A stretch of 64,000 nt of DNA, taken from contig NZ_CP025513.1 of assembly GCF_003491345.1 (NCBI RefSeq), forward strand, positions 248,001 to 312,000, given 5' to 3'. Shown here piece by piece: positions 1 through 9,000 of this stretch (within the stretch, counting starts at the first letter, position 1; each line of letters opens with the position of its first letter). This DNA comes from Neorhizobium sp. SOG26 (GTDB taxonomy: Bacteria; Pseudomonadota; Alphaproteobacteria; Rhizobiales; Rhizobiaceae). Under the pieces are notes generated by a model. The model made no database searches and was not told the origin of the DNA. It saw only the letters and a program-made list of their open reading frames with translations. A program made the translations under genes and the position numbers.

Positions 1-528
1 CAGACTTACCATGCCCGCCATCTGTCAAGCTTCAAGGGTGGTCTTGGGGCTAAAGCCCGCTTCGTCGCAGGCCATCAGGAACTTCGCGTGAAGACCTGGA
101 ATCTTGTCGGCCGGGAACTTCATGAATGTTTCCCCGGCAAGGTCGCGCAGGCGGATCGACCGCGCGCGGGCGAGACGATGGTGCCGTGGCAGGCCTAGCT
201 GTCCGGCCTGACAGACGACCGGTTAGAGGAAATCATCAAGGGGCTGGAGTTGACGCGACACACCGCCAATACGCTAACGAGCGCCGAAGCGCTGCGTGAG
301 GAATTGAAGCGTATCCGGGAGCAGGGATTTGCGTTTGATGACGAGGAGAACGAGCCGGATATCCGCTGTCTCGGCAGCCCGATCTTCAACCGCCAGTGGG
401 AGCCAGTCGGAGCGATAAGCGTCAGCATGCCTGTGTACCGGCACGACGCGCGACGTCACGAACTCTGCGCCCGACTGGTACGTGAAACGGCAACACGCAT
501 CACAGCCGAACTATCGAGAATCCCATAG
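1..528 (+). pseudogene. IclR-family regulator remnant (C-terminal effector domain)
   Basis: Residues encoded from about 199 to 528 match the C-terminal effector-binding half of IclR-family transcription regulators: a T-x-NT-LTS-x-EAL helix, then GFAFDDEEN, CLGSPIFNRQ and PVGAISVSMPVYR. An in-frame TAG at 196-198 separates this from upstream codons that run open from base 1 but do not resemble an IclR N-terminus. No DNA-binding helix-turn-helix is in the window. I read it as a broken gene; the window edge hides the rest. The nearest in-frame start (TTG, 250) would give a 92-residue fragment. It abuts the decayed insertion sequence at 702-1720, which fits an accessory boundary region. Confidence 0.6.
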
Positions 529-727
529 GCCATCTCAGCATCGTTGCGGCAGGACGTCTGGACACTTCCTTGAAAGCAATTTGAGAGACGACCGTTTGGA
601 GATGGCCCCGTTTCGATTCCAGCCTATGCTTGCTTCCTGTCGCGAGTTGGCGCGGAGCCTGACCAAGCCGAGCCAGGAAGTCGATATAGCGTTCGTTGGA
701 GTGCCCCCGTTTCGCCGGACATGTCGG

Positions 728-1265
728 CTAGTTTGATTTAGCTCTGATGAACTGCCGTGGGGAAGCCATCTTGAGCGCGGGTGGGGATGGATCTCGTTGT
801 AGTCCTCGATCCATCCGTCGATGAACCGGAGCGCTGTTTTGGCGTCCGGTAGAGCTGATATGCGGATATAATCCCGCTTCAGGGTTTTGACGAAAGCGTC
901 GGACATTCCGTTGGACTGCGGATGGCCACCGGCGTGAAACAAGGTGTCAGATTGAACGCTTGGGCAAACGGCCTCGTATCTCTCGCGGTGTAAGCAGAAC
1001 CATTGTCCGAGAGATGCTCGACGGCATGTGGGGCTTTGGTTGCGCTGAAGCGTTTCTCGACCGCCTCCAGCATCATGTCGCGCACGTCGGAGCCGGAGAT
1101 GCCCGCATTGGCGACAGCCGTCCAGGCAATGATCTCGCGGTCGAAGGCATCGATGATGAAGGCGAGACGGATGACCTCGCCGTTCCAGCAGGTGAACTCC
1201 AGACCGTCCGAACACCAGCGCAGGTTGGAGCGGGATACGCCCAGCGTGTCAGCGACGGTTTTCAT
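728..1265 (-). pseudogene. IS3-family OrfB transposase, deleted and frameshifted
   Basis: The protein begins MKTVADTLGVSRSNL and then jumps directly to RWCSDGLEFTCW, a segment that lies well over 100 residues further on in intact relatives; the catalytic core's first Asp region is retained but the intervening part is gone. The frame then breaks near 920 (CFTPVA in one frame, PQSNGMSDAFVKTLKRD in another) and again near 780 (EIHPHPRSRW versus the expected continuation ending at the TAG at 728-730). It is therefore an inactive remnant carrying a deletion and two frameshifts. Family assignment is firm; subgroup (IS2-like) is from memory of the conserved KTVADTLGVSRSNL start. Confidence 0.8.
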
Positions 1266-1652
1266 CGGAACCGTCCTTCGGAAGCAAGAGCGGCTGCGAT
1301 ATCCGTTTTTTTAAGTCCGCTTTGGAGAGGGCTTTACGGAGGATTTCGACCTCCATCGTCTTGCGGCCGAGCATGCGCTCCAGCTCGCGGACACGATCCT
1401 CCAGCTTCTTCACTTCCGAATTGCCGACAACCGGCTCGTTAGAATCCACGGCTGCAGCACCTCCCTCGTTCAAGAGCCTGCGCCACCGGTAAAGCAGATT
1501 GGGCGCAACGCCATGGCGCGGCGAGCGACCGAAGACACCGTCTCGCCTGGTTCGAAACTCTGCTCGATAATTGTCAGCTTCTGCTCCGTTGTCCACGGCC
1601 TCCGGCGAACATCGCCCGTCAGCAATTCAACGTGTCGGTGCTCATTAGACAT
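1249..1652 (-). pseudogene. IS3-family OrfA, frameshifted
   Basis: Reading starts at 1652 (MSNEHRHVELLTGDVRRR, then TTEQKLTIIEQSFEPGETVSSVARR) with the helix-turn-helix of an IS3/IS2-type OrfA. At about 1513-1520 the frame breaks: SVARR continues as AMALR in the first frame, while the expected HGVAPNLLYRWRRLL follows in another frame. An apparent two-base duplication (GC) in CGCCGCGCC explains the shift. The remainder carries the leucine-zipper-like segment (VKKLEDRVRELERMLGRKTMEV) and ends at 1249. In relatives OrfA and OrfB are joined by programmed frameshifting; this break lies far upstream of that site, so it is damage. Confidence 0.8.
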
Positions 1653-1938
1653 AAGCTTGTCCTCAAGCCTGTGCTTGAGCCTTTGTGCTTATGCCGACTG
1701 TCCGATCGAAATGGGGGGCAGTTCAAACAGATTGACGTCAAACCGAGGATATTCAAAGGGAAGCAGGTCACCCGGCGCGAACCGGGTGGTCCCATAGCTT
1801 ATTCTCCATTCAATCTTCCCCGTTCGTTCTGGGCAGCGCGCCTATCCCTAACGGACAGAGGTCGCTCCCGGAGATTTCCCGCTGACACATCGCGATCCTC
1901 CGCCGCCGCAACAGTCCGTCACAGCGCCCGCGATACGG

Positions 1939-2712
1939 TCAGTTCATCGGGAACATATCATTCAGCTTGTAAGCGACCTCTGTACGATTGGTAGCCTTAA
2001 GCTTCTTCATAATGTTCCGGATGTGAACTTTCACCGTGCTTTCCCTTAGCTTCAGCTCATAGGCGATGATCTTGTTCGCCTTGCCCCTGCGGAGCGCTTC
2101 AACCACCGCTTCCTGACGCGCGGTGAACATACCCGAGAGGTTCCGCGCTTCGGCAGATGAAGAGGTTGCCAGCAGGTGGCGCATAGCAAGCACGCTGCTG
2201 GCAGGAACGAATACACCGCCGGCCACGGCAAGCTCGATGGCGCCCACGCATACGGAAACACCGACACACGACGGTATGAAGCCCCTCACTCCATACTCGA
2301 GCATCTTCACGATCTGCGCCAGGTCTTCATTGTCGGAAAGCACGATCACCGGAGACGACTTGAACTCATTCCGCAGCTTCGTGATCTCATTTGCGAAGCC
2401 GGCATCTTCTGCCTTCCGGTTTCCGATATTGAAGAGCACGGCCTGCACCGGCGGGAACTGAACCTGCTCCCGCCTCCACTCTTCGACGGAACCGACAGCA
2501 GAGACTTCCATGCAGAGACCACGATCGCCGAGCGCTTTCGCGAGGCACTCCCGATCCAGCGCCCTTTGGTCTATCAGAACAAGCGAACCTTCGAAGCGTT
2601 GCTTCCGCTCCCCACGGGCCTCTCTCTCAGAAGCCTTTGCCAATTCGCTCACGAAACGAAAACTGTCCACCGCCACGGGCGTGCGGCCAGCACCATCTAC
2701 AGTCAGACTCAT
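1939..2712 (-). CDS. LuxR/NarL-type regulator with degenerate receiver domain
   Basis: 257 residues. The C-terminus (about 190-250) is a LuxR/NarL helix-turn-helix: LSGMFTARQEAVVEALRRG, KANKIIAYELKLRESTVKVH, then NIMKKLKATNRTEVAY. Residues about 42-160 have the layout of a response-regulator receiver (LVLIDQ, AVLFNIG, PVIVLSDNED, VRGFIPS), but the usual phospho-accepting Asp is replaced by Asn (AVLFNIGNRK), so phosphorylation is unlikely. The ATG at 2712 has a purine-rich site (AGGGGG) just upstream. It sits downstream of the glycosyltransferase at 2884-4356 on the same strand and resembles the regulator at 61272-62087, so I infer control of the EPS island. How it senses a signal is not visible. 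Confidence 0.85.
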   Translation of the reverse strand: MSLTVDGAGRTPVAVDSFRFVSELAKASEREARGERKQRFEGSLVLIDQRALDRECLAKALGDRGLCMEVSAVGSVEEWRREQVQFPPVQAVLFNIGNRKAEDAGFANEITKLRNEFKSSPVIVLSDNEDLAQIVKMLEYGVRGFIPSCVGVSVCVGAIELAVAGGVFVPASSVLAMRHLLATSSSAEARNLSGMFTARQEAVVEALRRGKANKIIAYELKLRESTVKVHIRNIMKKLKATNRTEVAYKLNDMFPMN

Positions 2713-2883
2713 ATTACCCCCTACCCCGAAGCTTGATCACCTGCCCCAGGAATTATGATGATGAGTATCAAACAGCCTGCAGAGTTTTCTTGTTTCCACC
2801 TTGGCAGCGTACTACCAAGTGCAACTTTCGTCTATAAGCATATAAGAAAATTACGACAGTATGTGAAAGCCTACTGGGCATAG

Positions 2884-4356
2884 TTACTGGTTGGCATTAG
2901 TGACCTTACCGAAAGACAATGTGGTTGATCGAGATGCAGAAGCGCCTCCGAGCACCCATGCATATATGTCGACAATTTCTCTCGCCTTTTTATTCCAGGT
3001 ATACTTCTGGCGCACTCGGGCGCCAGCGCCCGCACTCAGTGCAGCGATCCGTTCCGGATGACGCTCCAGCGTTTCGAACACCTTTGCGAATCCATCGATC
3101 AAAGTTTCCCTGTCCTTGAACGGTACGGCTATCCCGGACGTCGCATCTATGAGTTCCGCGGGCCCGCCGTAGTCGGCCACGATCGGCACAAGTCCCAGGC
3201 ACATCGCCTCCAGAACAGCGCCGCCGCCAAACTCCCGAACGCTCGAGGACGCCAGGACTTGGCACTCCGATACTGCTGCGGCCAAGTCCTTCTGCTCGAC
3301 CCAGCCGGCGAAACGGACCTTTCCCTGAAGGCCCCTCGCTTGAACCTGCCGTTCAAGCTCCTCCCGCTGCGGCCCGTCTCCGATGATCAAGACGTCGATC
3401 TTCAACGGCCCCATGTATCGAGCCACTGCTTCAATGAGCATGTCCGCTCCTTTGTAGGGAACGAGACGCCCGACGAATGCGACGGAAAGGTTCCTTCCGT
3501 CGAAGTCTCTCTGTTGAAACGGGAAGCGGTCAGGATCCGCGGCATTCTCCGGAATGAGGAATGCGCGATCCTCACATTCTCGAGGAAACTCGCTCATGGT
3601 GAACCGGGAACCGGCGATCAATGCTGCGGCATGCCGTCTTGTAGCGCTATAATAGGGCATGAGAGAAAACGCGCCACGAAACATTGAAAGGCAATCTTTC
3701 TCCTTGCCCCGCACCTCCAGAAAATTTTCCGGCCACGGCAAACCACCGTTCAATGGACCAAGCACGAAGGGAATTCCGTAGCGCTTTAGCCTGGGGGCCA
3801 GCCAACTTTGGCTCGTCGGGCTAAGCGGCGTTATGCGATGAACAAGATCGAACTCGCCATCAATCAGCCGTTCCCTCAGTAACCTCCAGACCTCCCACTC
3901 GAAGCTATAGTAGGCGAGAGACGCCAACGCCGTAACGGCCGTCCACCCCTTGTTTGTGCCGCCGCGTACGAACTCACTTAGCCGGTGAAGAGTTCCTGCA
4001 ACGCGCTCATTGTCAACGATCAAGAAGTCCCGATCAGGAACAAGGCCAGCTCTCAGGAAGGCGCCCCGATTACGTGCCTGGGTGACAATCAACGCGTTCG
4101 TCCTGGAACTGATTGCGCGCGCGAGGTTCCATCCGACAAGCGGTACGCTCGTCCATTCGGGATTTGCAGCCTCGACGATCAGCAAGGGCCTCAGGCTCTT
4201 GCCCCAAAACTCGCGCGACCGAGCAGCAGTAACGCCGCATCTGGAGATAGAGCCACTGCTTATGTCCGGAACGAGGTCTAGCTCCCCCGGGATCGATCTT
4301 TTGACGCTGTATCCTTTGCTGCCCATGGGGACCCGTACCTCGCTTGGGTAAAACAC
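2884..4356 (-). CDS. GT4-family glycosyltransferase
   Basis: 490 residues from the GTG at 4356; the ATG at 4326 (MGSKGYSVKR) is an equally good start. The C-terminal half has the GT4 nucleotide-sugar fold: SVAFVGRLVPYKGADMLIEA, DVLIIGDGPQREELERQ, VRFAGWV, then FGGGAVLEAMCLGLVPIVAD with the E-x7-E-type catalytic/donor-binding segment. The middle part holds an acceptor-domain pattern (PFVLGPLNGGLPWP). It probably adds one sugar to a lipid-linked EPS repeat unit at the cytoplasmic membrane face. It lies 178 bases downstream of the flippase on the same strand, so PKS, flippase and this gene may be co-transcribed. Donor and linkage cannot be read from sequence. Confidence 0.87.
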   Translation of the reverse strand: MFYPSEVRVPMGSKGYSVKRSIPGELDLVPDISSGSISRCGVTAARSREFWGKSLRPLLIVEAANPEWTSVPLVGWNLARAISSRTNALIVTQARNRGAFLRAGLVPDRDFLIVDNERVAGTLHRLSEFVRGGTNKGWTAVTALASLAYYSFEWEVWRLLRERLIDGEFDLVHRITPLSPTSQSWLAPRLKRYGIPFVLGPLNGGLPWPENFLEVRGKEKDCLSMFRGAFSLMPYYSATRRHAAALIAGSRFTMSEFPRECEDRAFLIPENAADPDRFPFQQRDFDGRNLSVAFVGRLVPYKGADMLIEAVARYMGPLKIDVLIIGDGPQREELERQVQARGLQGKVRFAGWVEQKDLAAAVSECQVLASSSVREFGGGAVLEAMCLGLVPIVADYGGPAELIDATSGIAVPFKDRETLIDGFAKVFETLERHPERIAALSAGAGARVRQKYTWNKKAREIVDIYAWVLGGASASRSTTLSFGKVTNANQ

Positions 4357-4534
4357 CTTATCTGTCGATCGCGGAAGCCTATTCGGCTCCGCCGCAGTGA
4401 CATCCTGAGTACATACCTAAACGGCTAGTGTTGATTGATCGGACTATTTGCCAACGATAGCACTGCCGCGAATGCAGCCAATTCGTCGAAACGATGCAGG
4501 CGGTACACCTTTCGGATTACCGCGACCTCTTGAT

Positions 4535-5992
4535 CTAAAGGTCGATTTTGAAAGCGTAGTAGATCAGGTTGGCAAGATGGCCGGCAGCGTATCCAGCTGG
4601 CCAGGCAGCAAGCACAGAAAACTCATACAGCAGATTGTTTAGGCCGTGGCGCCCGTTGAAATACAAGCTGACGAACACGCCCGGTAGTCCATAAAGAGCG
4701 ATCGCCCACAAGGCGCCGTTGAAGCCGAGAAGGTGGTAGGCAAGCGGCACGAAAGTGAAGATCGAGACGGCCCGTACTAAATTTAGGACCGTCTGGTTTC
4801 GCGGCTCGTTCACCACAAGATAGATTGCCGACAACGTCCCATAGCGGGCGGTTAACAACCCGAAGGACAGCACCTGGATCATCGGGCCGGCATCCCGGTA
4901 ACGGTCGTCGTAAAGCAGATCCGTGAGCATCTGGCCGGCAGAGAAGACGGCGCCCGCACTCGCAACGAACACAAGGTCGAACGGCAGCCGCACTTTGAGG
5001 AACATGGCTCGAAGGCGTTCAGGCTGCTCGCGCGCGACCTTGCTCAGTGCCGGCATCGCAACGCTCGAAAACAATCGTCCTCCGGCACCTTCGAGCATTG
5101 CGACTAGATTGAACGCAAGGACATAAAGCCCGAGCGTAAAAGGCCCGACCCAACCGGCGAGGAAGAAGCGGTCGCCGCTAGCAGCGACGACGGTCAGCAT
5201 CGAGGACAAAATGATCCAACGGCCGAAGCGGATCAAATCGACGACGGCATCTTTGTGCCAGCGGAAACCGTTTGTCCGGCCTTGCAACCAGGCATGGCTG
5301 AGGCCGGTCGTGACCAGCGCAGCCACCAATGTCGAGATAACGAAGGACCATATCGAGCCGGTCGACCAGGCCAACGCGATGGCCATCAGCAGGCTGATCA
5401 CTTGAGCCGCAATCTCTATCGCGGTCAGGCGCTTCAGGTCGAGGTGGCGGTATGCGCTGACGACCTTCATCGACTGAAGTCCTGCGATCACGCAGCTGAA
5501 AGACGTTGCCATCAGGATTCCGGGAAGCTCCGGAACGGCGTAGACAGAGCTGGCCGGAAGCATCCGTCCTTCGGCCGCGGCATCGATCGCCAGTGCAGCC
5601 AGGACGCAGAGGAGCCAGATCAGGCAACCATGGATGAACTGAACCGTCCAGGCCGTATCGAGGTAGGTCGGGTCATCGCCCATCCGGCTTTGGATGGCTG
5701 CCGGGCGCAGTCCGAGATCGGACAGCATGGCAACGGAAACCTGTATGGTGGTCGCAACGGCCATGACGCCGAACATTTCCGGCATCAGGAGCCGCGTCAG
5801 AATGAGACTGCTCGAAATGCGCAGGATTTGCAGGGTCATGTAGCCGATGATCGACCAACCGGCAGCTTGCATGATGAGGCTGCGGAAACTCGCTTTCCGA
5901 CCACCCTCGCCCGGTTTCGACTCCGCCGAGGCACAACCTTCTCTGGCGGCGGGCGTGCCGAAATGTTCATGGGCGGCCCCAGCATCGGTCAT
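4535..5992 (-). CDS. Wzx-type polysaccharide flippase (lipopolysaccharide biosynthesis family)
   Basis: 485 residues with about 12-14 hydrophobic segments after a 40-residue charged N-terminus. The family pattern is SLILTRLLMPEMFGVMAVAT near residues 60-80 and LIRFGRWIILSSMLTVVAASGDRFFLAGWVG near the middle, typical of the polysaccharide transporter/MATE-like exporter group (RfbX, ExoT). Expected role: moving the undecaprenyl-linked EPS repeat unit across the inner membrane. It begins 43 bases after the PKS stop codon on the same strand, so the two are probably in one operon. A role in exporting the PKS/NRPS product is also possible but is only inference. Confidence 0.88.
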   Translation of the reverse strand: MTDAGAAHEHFGTPAAREGCASAESKPGEGGRKASFRSLIMQAAGWSIIGYMTLQILRISSSLILTRLLMPEMFGVMAVATTIQVSVAMLSDLGLRPAAIQSRMGDDPTYLDTAWTVQFIHGCLIWLLCVLAALAIDAAAEGRMLPASSVYAVPELPGILMATSFSCVIAGLQSMKVVSAYRHLDLKRLTAIEIAAQVISLLMAIALAWSTGSIWSFVISTLVAALVTTGLSHAWLQGRTNGFRWHKDAVVDLIRFGRWIILSSMLTVVAASGDRFFLAGWVGPFTLGLYVLAFNLVAMLEGAGGRLFSSVAMPALSKVAREQPERLRAMFLKVRLPFDLVFVASAGAVFSAGQMLTDLLYDDRYRDAGPMIQVLSFGLLTARYGTLSAIYLVVNEPRNQTVLNLVRAVSIFTFVPLAYHLLGFNGALWAIALYGLPGVFVSLYFNGRHGLNNLLYEFSVLAAWPAGYAAGHLANLIYYAFKIDL

Positions 5993-6035
5993 AGCTGCAT
6001 ACCTTGAGCCGAGGGTCCGCGACGATGCCCCAGCA

Positions 6036-9000
6036 TCAGACAGCCTCTAGCGTTGAGCGAGACGGGTAGAGCCGGTCATTGCAGGCGAGCTGCAGGGCTT
6101 CGTGCTCATCGCGACCATGAGATGGCGCCAGGGCTTCGGCGACCAGCGCGCGTATTTTCTCGGCAAGCCCCCTAGCATAAGGATCGAGTACCATGCTGTC
6201 ATGGTCACCGGGTACCTCAAGGACTTTAAGCTTTACCACGTGTTCGTTCCAGCCGTTGTCGGGGAGCAGGATATCCCGGTTTTCCTTCAAGCTCCGCCCC
6301 CGCGGTAACCGGTAGAAAGGTTCGCCCTGCGGCTTGAACAGCGTCACCGGTCCGCCATAAGGTCGCACCTGATAGCGCTGAGCAGCGTGCCGGAAGGCAA
6401 ACTCAATCTTGTCGTTGTTCAACCTGTCAGTCGCGCCACCGCTCTTTGCTGCCTCTTCCCGTGCCTTGTTGCCTGCTTCATGACGAGACCTGTCCCGGAG
6501 ATACTTCAGCAGATATCGGGCCTTGTGGCGCCGTATGTCCTGAAGCTTGATCAGCAGCTTGTCCTCGTATGAGAGCTTTGGCTGCCGCGGAAGCGGTGTA
6601 TCAAGCATCACGATGTGGGCGACCTGGTCGCCCGACGCTTCCAACTGCCTGGCAATTTCGTAGGCTGTTATTCCCCCGCCGGAATATCCCGCGAGGACAT
6701 AGGGTCCGTGTGGCTGTACGGTCTTCAACTCTTTGATACAGTCCGCGGCCATCTCTTCGAACGAGAGGTGGGGCTCCAGGTCACCATAGAGCCCTCGGGC
6801 CTGAAGCCCGTAGACAGGGCGGTCGGCGCCGACCGTGAGCGCCAGGTGGCGAAGATTGAGGACATTGCCGAACATGCCGGCGCAAATGAAAAGAGGCGTT
6901 GCCTGCGTGTTGCCGCCCGAGTTCATCAAGACGAGATGAAGTCGCCTCGCCGTAGGAGGCGTGGCCACACCAGTTCTAGGCTCACCGACGCCCGCAGCGT
7001 CAGGCAGTTCCGCCATCAATCGCTCTGCACATTGGGCGATCGTCGGTGCCTCGAACAATGTCGAGATCGGCAGATCGAGCCCGTATTGCTTCTTGATCAT
7101 GCGGAAAAGGCGGACCGCGATCAAAGAGTGGCCGCCGATGTCGAAGAAGCTGTCATGGACGCCTATCTTGGTGACGCCGAGGAGTTCCCGCCAGTATCCG
7201 GCAAGTATTTCTTCAACCGCATTGCGAGGCGCGACGAATTCATTATCCAGATCCGGTCGCTCGAACCCGTCGCTGGGATATGCAAGGGCCTCGGCATTGG
7301 CTGAAACCCATTCTTTCAGCAGGTCGAGGTCCATCGAGCTGATGATTGGCTGAGACACCGCGGCTGCCATTGCTCTCATAAGGACCTCAAAGCCCTCGCT
7401 CGGGAGGATGCCGTTGCGAACTTGCACGCCAAGTTTGGCCATCGTGGGAGATGCGACAACGGCGTTCCTGGGAGGCCTCGGGCCTGCATTGTAATCAGCG
7501 GGTGCTTCCAAGATCATGTTGTCGTCCAGACGGCGCACGACGAACCTTTGCGCCTCAAACAGGAGGTCCCCCTCCCGGTCGGCAATGACGACATCGAATG
7601 CGGCATAACCGTCGCCGAGTTCGCTGCTGTCGGCGAGGCGAACATAGCTCACGACTTCGGCGGGCAGGTGGTTGTGGAGGATGATCCGCCCGTAAGTCGC
7701 CGGTGCCCAAAGCGCAGCTTCGGGATCGTAGCCGGGCACGAGTTCCATGGCAAAGCCAGTCGCAATATCGAGGAGCGCGGGATGCAGTATTACGCCTGTA
7801 TCCAGGTCTTCGGAGAAGGCCTGATCGAGAAGGAGTTCTGCCCGTGCAACGTCGGCTCCGATCACAACGGAACGTAGCACGGCCCACCGCGGGCCAAAAC
7901 GCACATGCCGTTCCTGAGCCGACTTCAGCGTTCCTCCTGCGGCAATCGAATGTTTAAACGACGGATCGGGGCGCTCGCGTTTGATATCATTGATCGGGTC
8001 CCGGCGAGTCGGCATTGGCCTCCAGTGCGCCTCAACGTGTTTGATGAACGCATCGGCGCTTCCCCCGGGAGCTGCGGCTGCGATGGTGACACGATAGCCA
8101 CCTTCTTCAGCCTGCAGTCTCAGGCGCAGAACCCGATCTTCGCCATCTTTGACGGCGAGAGGCTTCAGGAAAACCAGATCGCTGATGTCTGCTTTGAATT
8201 GCAGACCGTATTCCGCAGCCGCCTGTGCGATCAGCTCGATATAGCCTGTACCGGGCATGACCGCCTGACCTGAGACAAGCCTGTGTTCGTTGAGTATCCA
8301 GTCGCGATTTGGATTGACGACCGCTTCGAGCCAGGACAGGCCGTGCTCGTCCTCCACCCACCGTTGGAAGAATGGGCCTTTCGCCGGCTCCGGCAGAAGG
8401 TGTGCATCATCGTGATCTGCTACGTACCCGAGCGCCCTCGCCGCCAGACCGGTTTGTCCCCAGACGCCCCAATGCACCGCCATCGTGGTGCGGTCCGCCC
8501 GGTTGGAATGGCTTTGGGCATAGGAATTGAGATAGGCGTTGGCGGCCACATAATCCGCTTGCCCTGCGCGAACGACATCCGTGCTTGTCGATGAGAACAG
8601 CACAAGAAAATCGAGCGTGACGGTCTCTAGAACGGCATCCAGTACGGCTGTGCCTAATACCTTCGGCGCCAGCACCCGGTCCATCGCCTCGCGCGTCTTC
8701 GACAGGATGAGACCGTCATCGACGATGCCTGCAGCATGGAAGACGCCATTGATCTCACCGAAGCGTGTGATCGTCGCGTCTATCGCAAGCCTCATCTGCT
8801 CCGGATTCGTGACGTCCGCCTGCAGATAGAGAACATTCGCTCCATCCGCTTCAAGCCTCCGGATGGCTGTGATCGCTCTTCGAACGCGATCGTTTCCATG
8901 AGTGCGCCGATAGAAATCCCATTCCTCACGTGCCGGTAGTTGCGTCCGGCCTACAAGCGCGATCCGAGCCTGGAAGCGGCGAGCGATCTCTCCTGCGAGT

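Larger units (their letters stand above)
702..1720 (-). mobile_element. Decayed IS3-family (IS2-like) insertion sequence
   Basis: Imperfect terminal inverted repeats start with TGCCCCC at each end (702 inward, and 1720 inward on the other strand) and continue with TTTCG, GGACA and GTCGGC, bounding about 1.02 kb. Intact relatives are roughly 1.3 kb. Inside, on the minus strand, are an orfA and an orfB with DDE-type transposase similarity (WCSDGLEFTCWNGEVIR, HLSDNGSAYT, SNGMSDAFVKTLKRDYI). No target duplication is recognisable (TGGAG left, GTTCA right). Several frameshifts and an internal deletion show it cannot transpose on its own. Confidence 0.8.
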
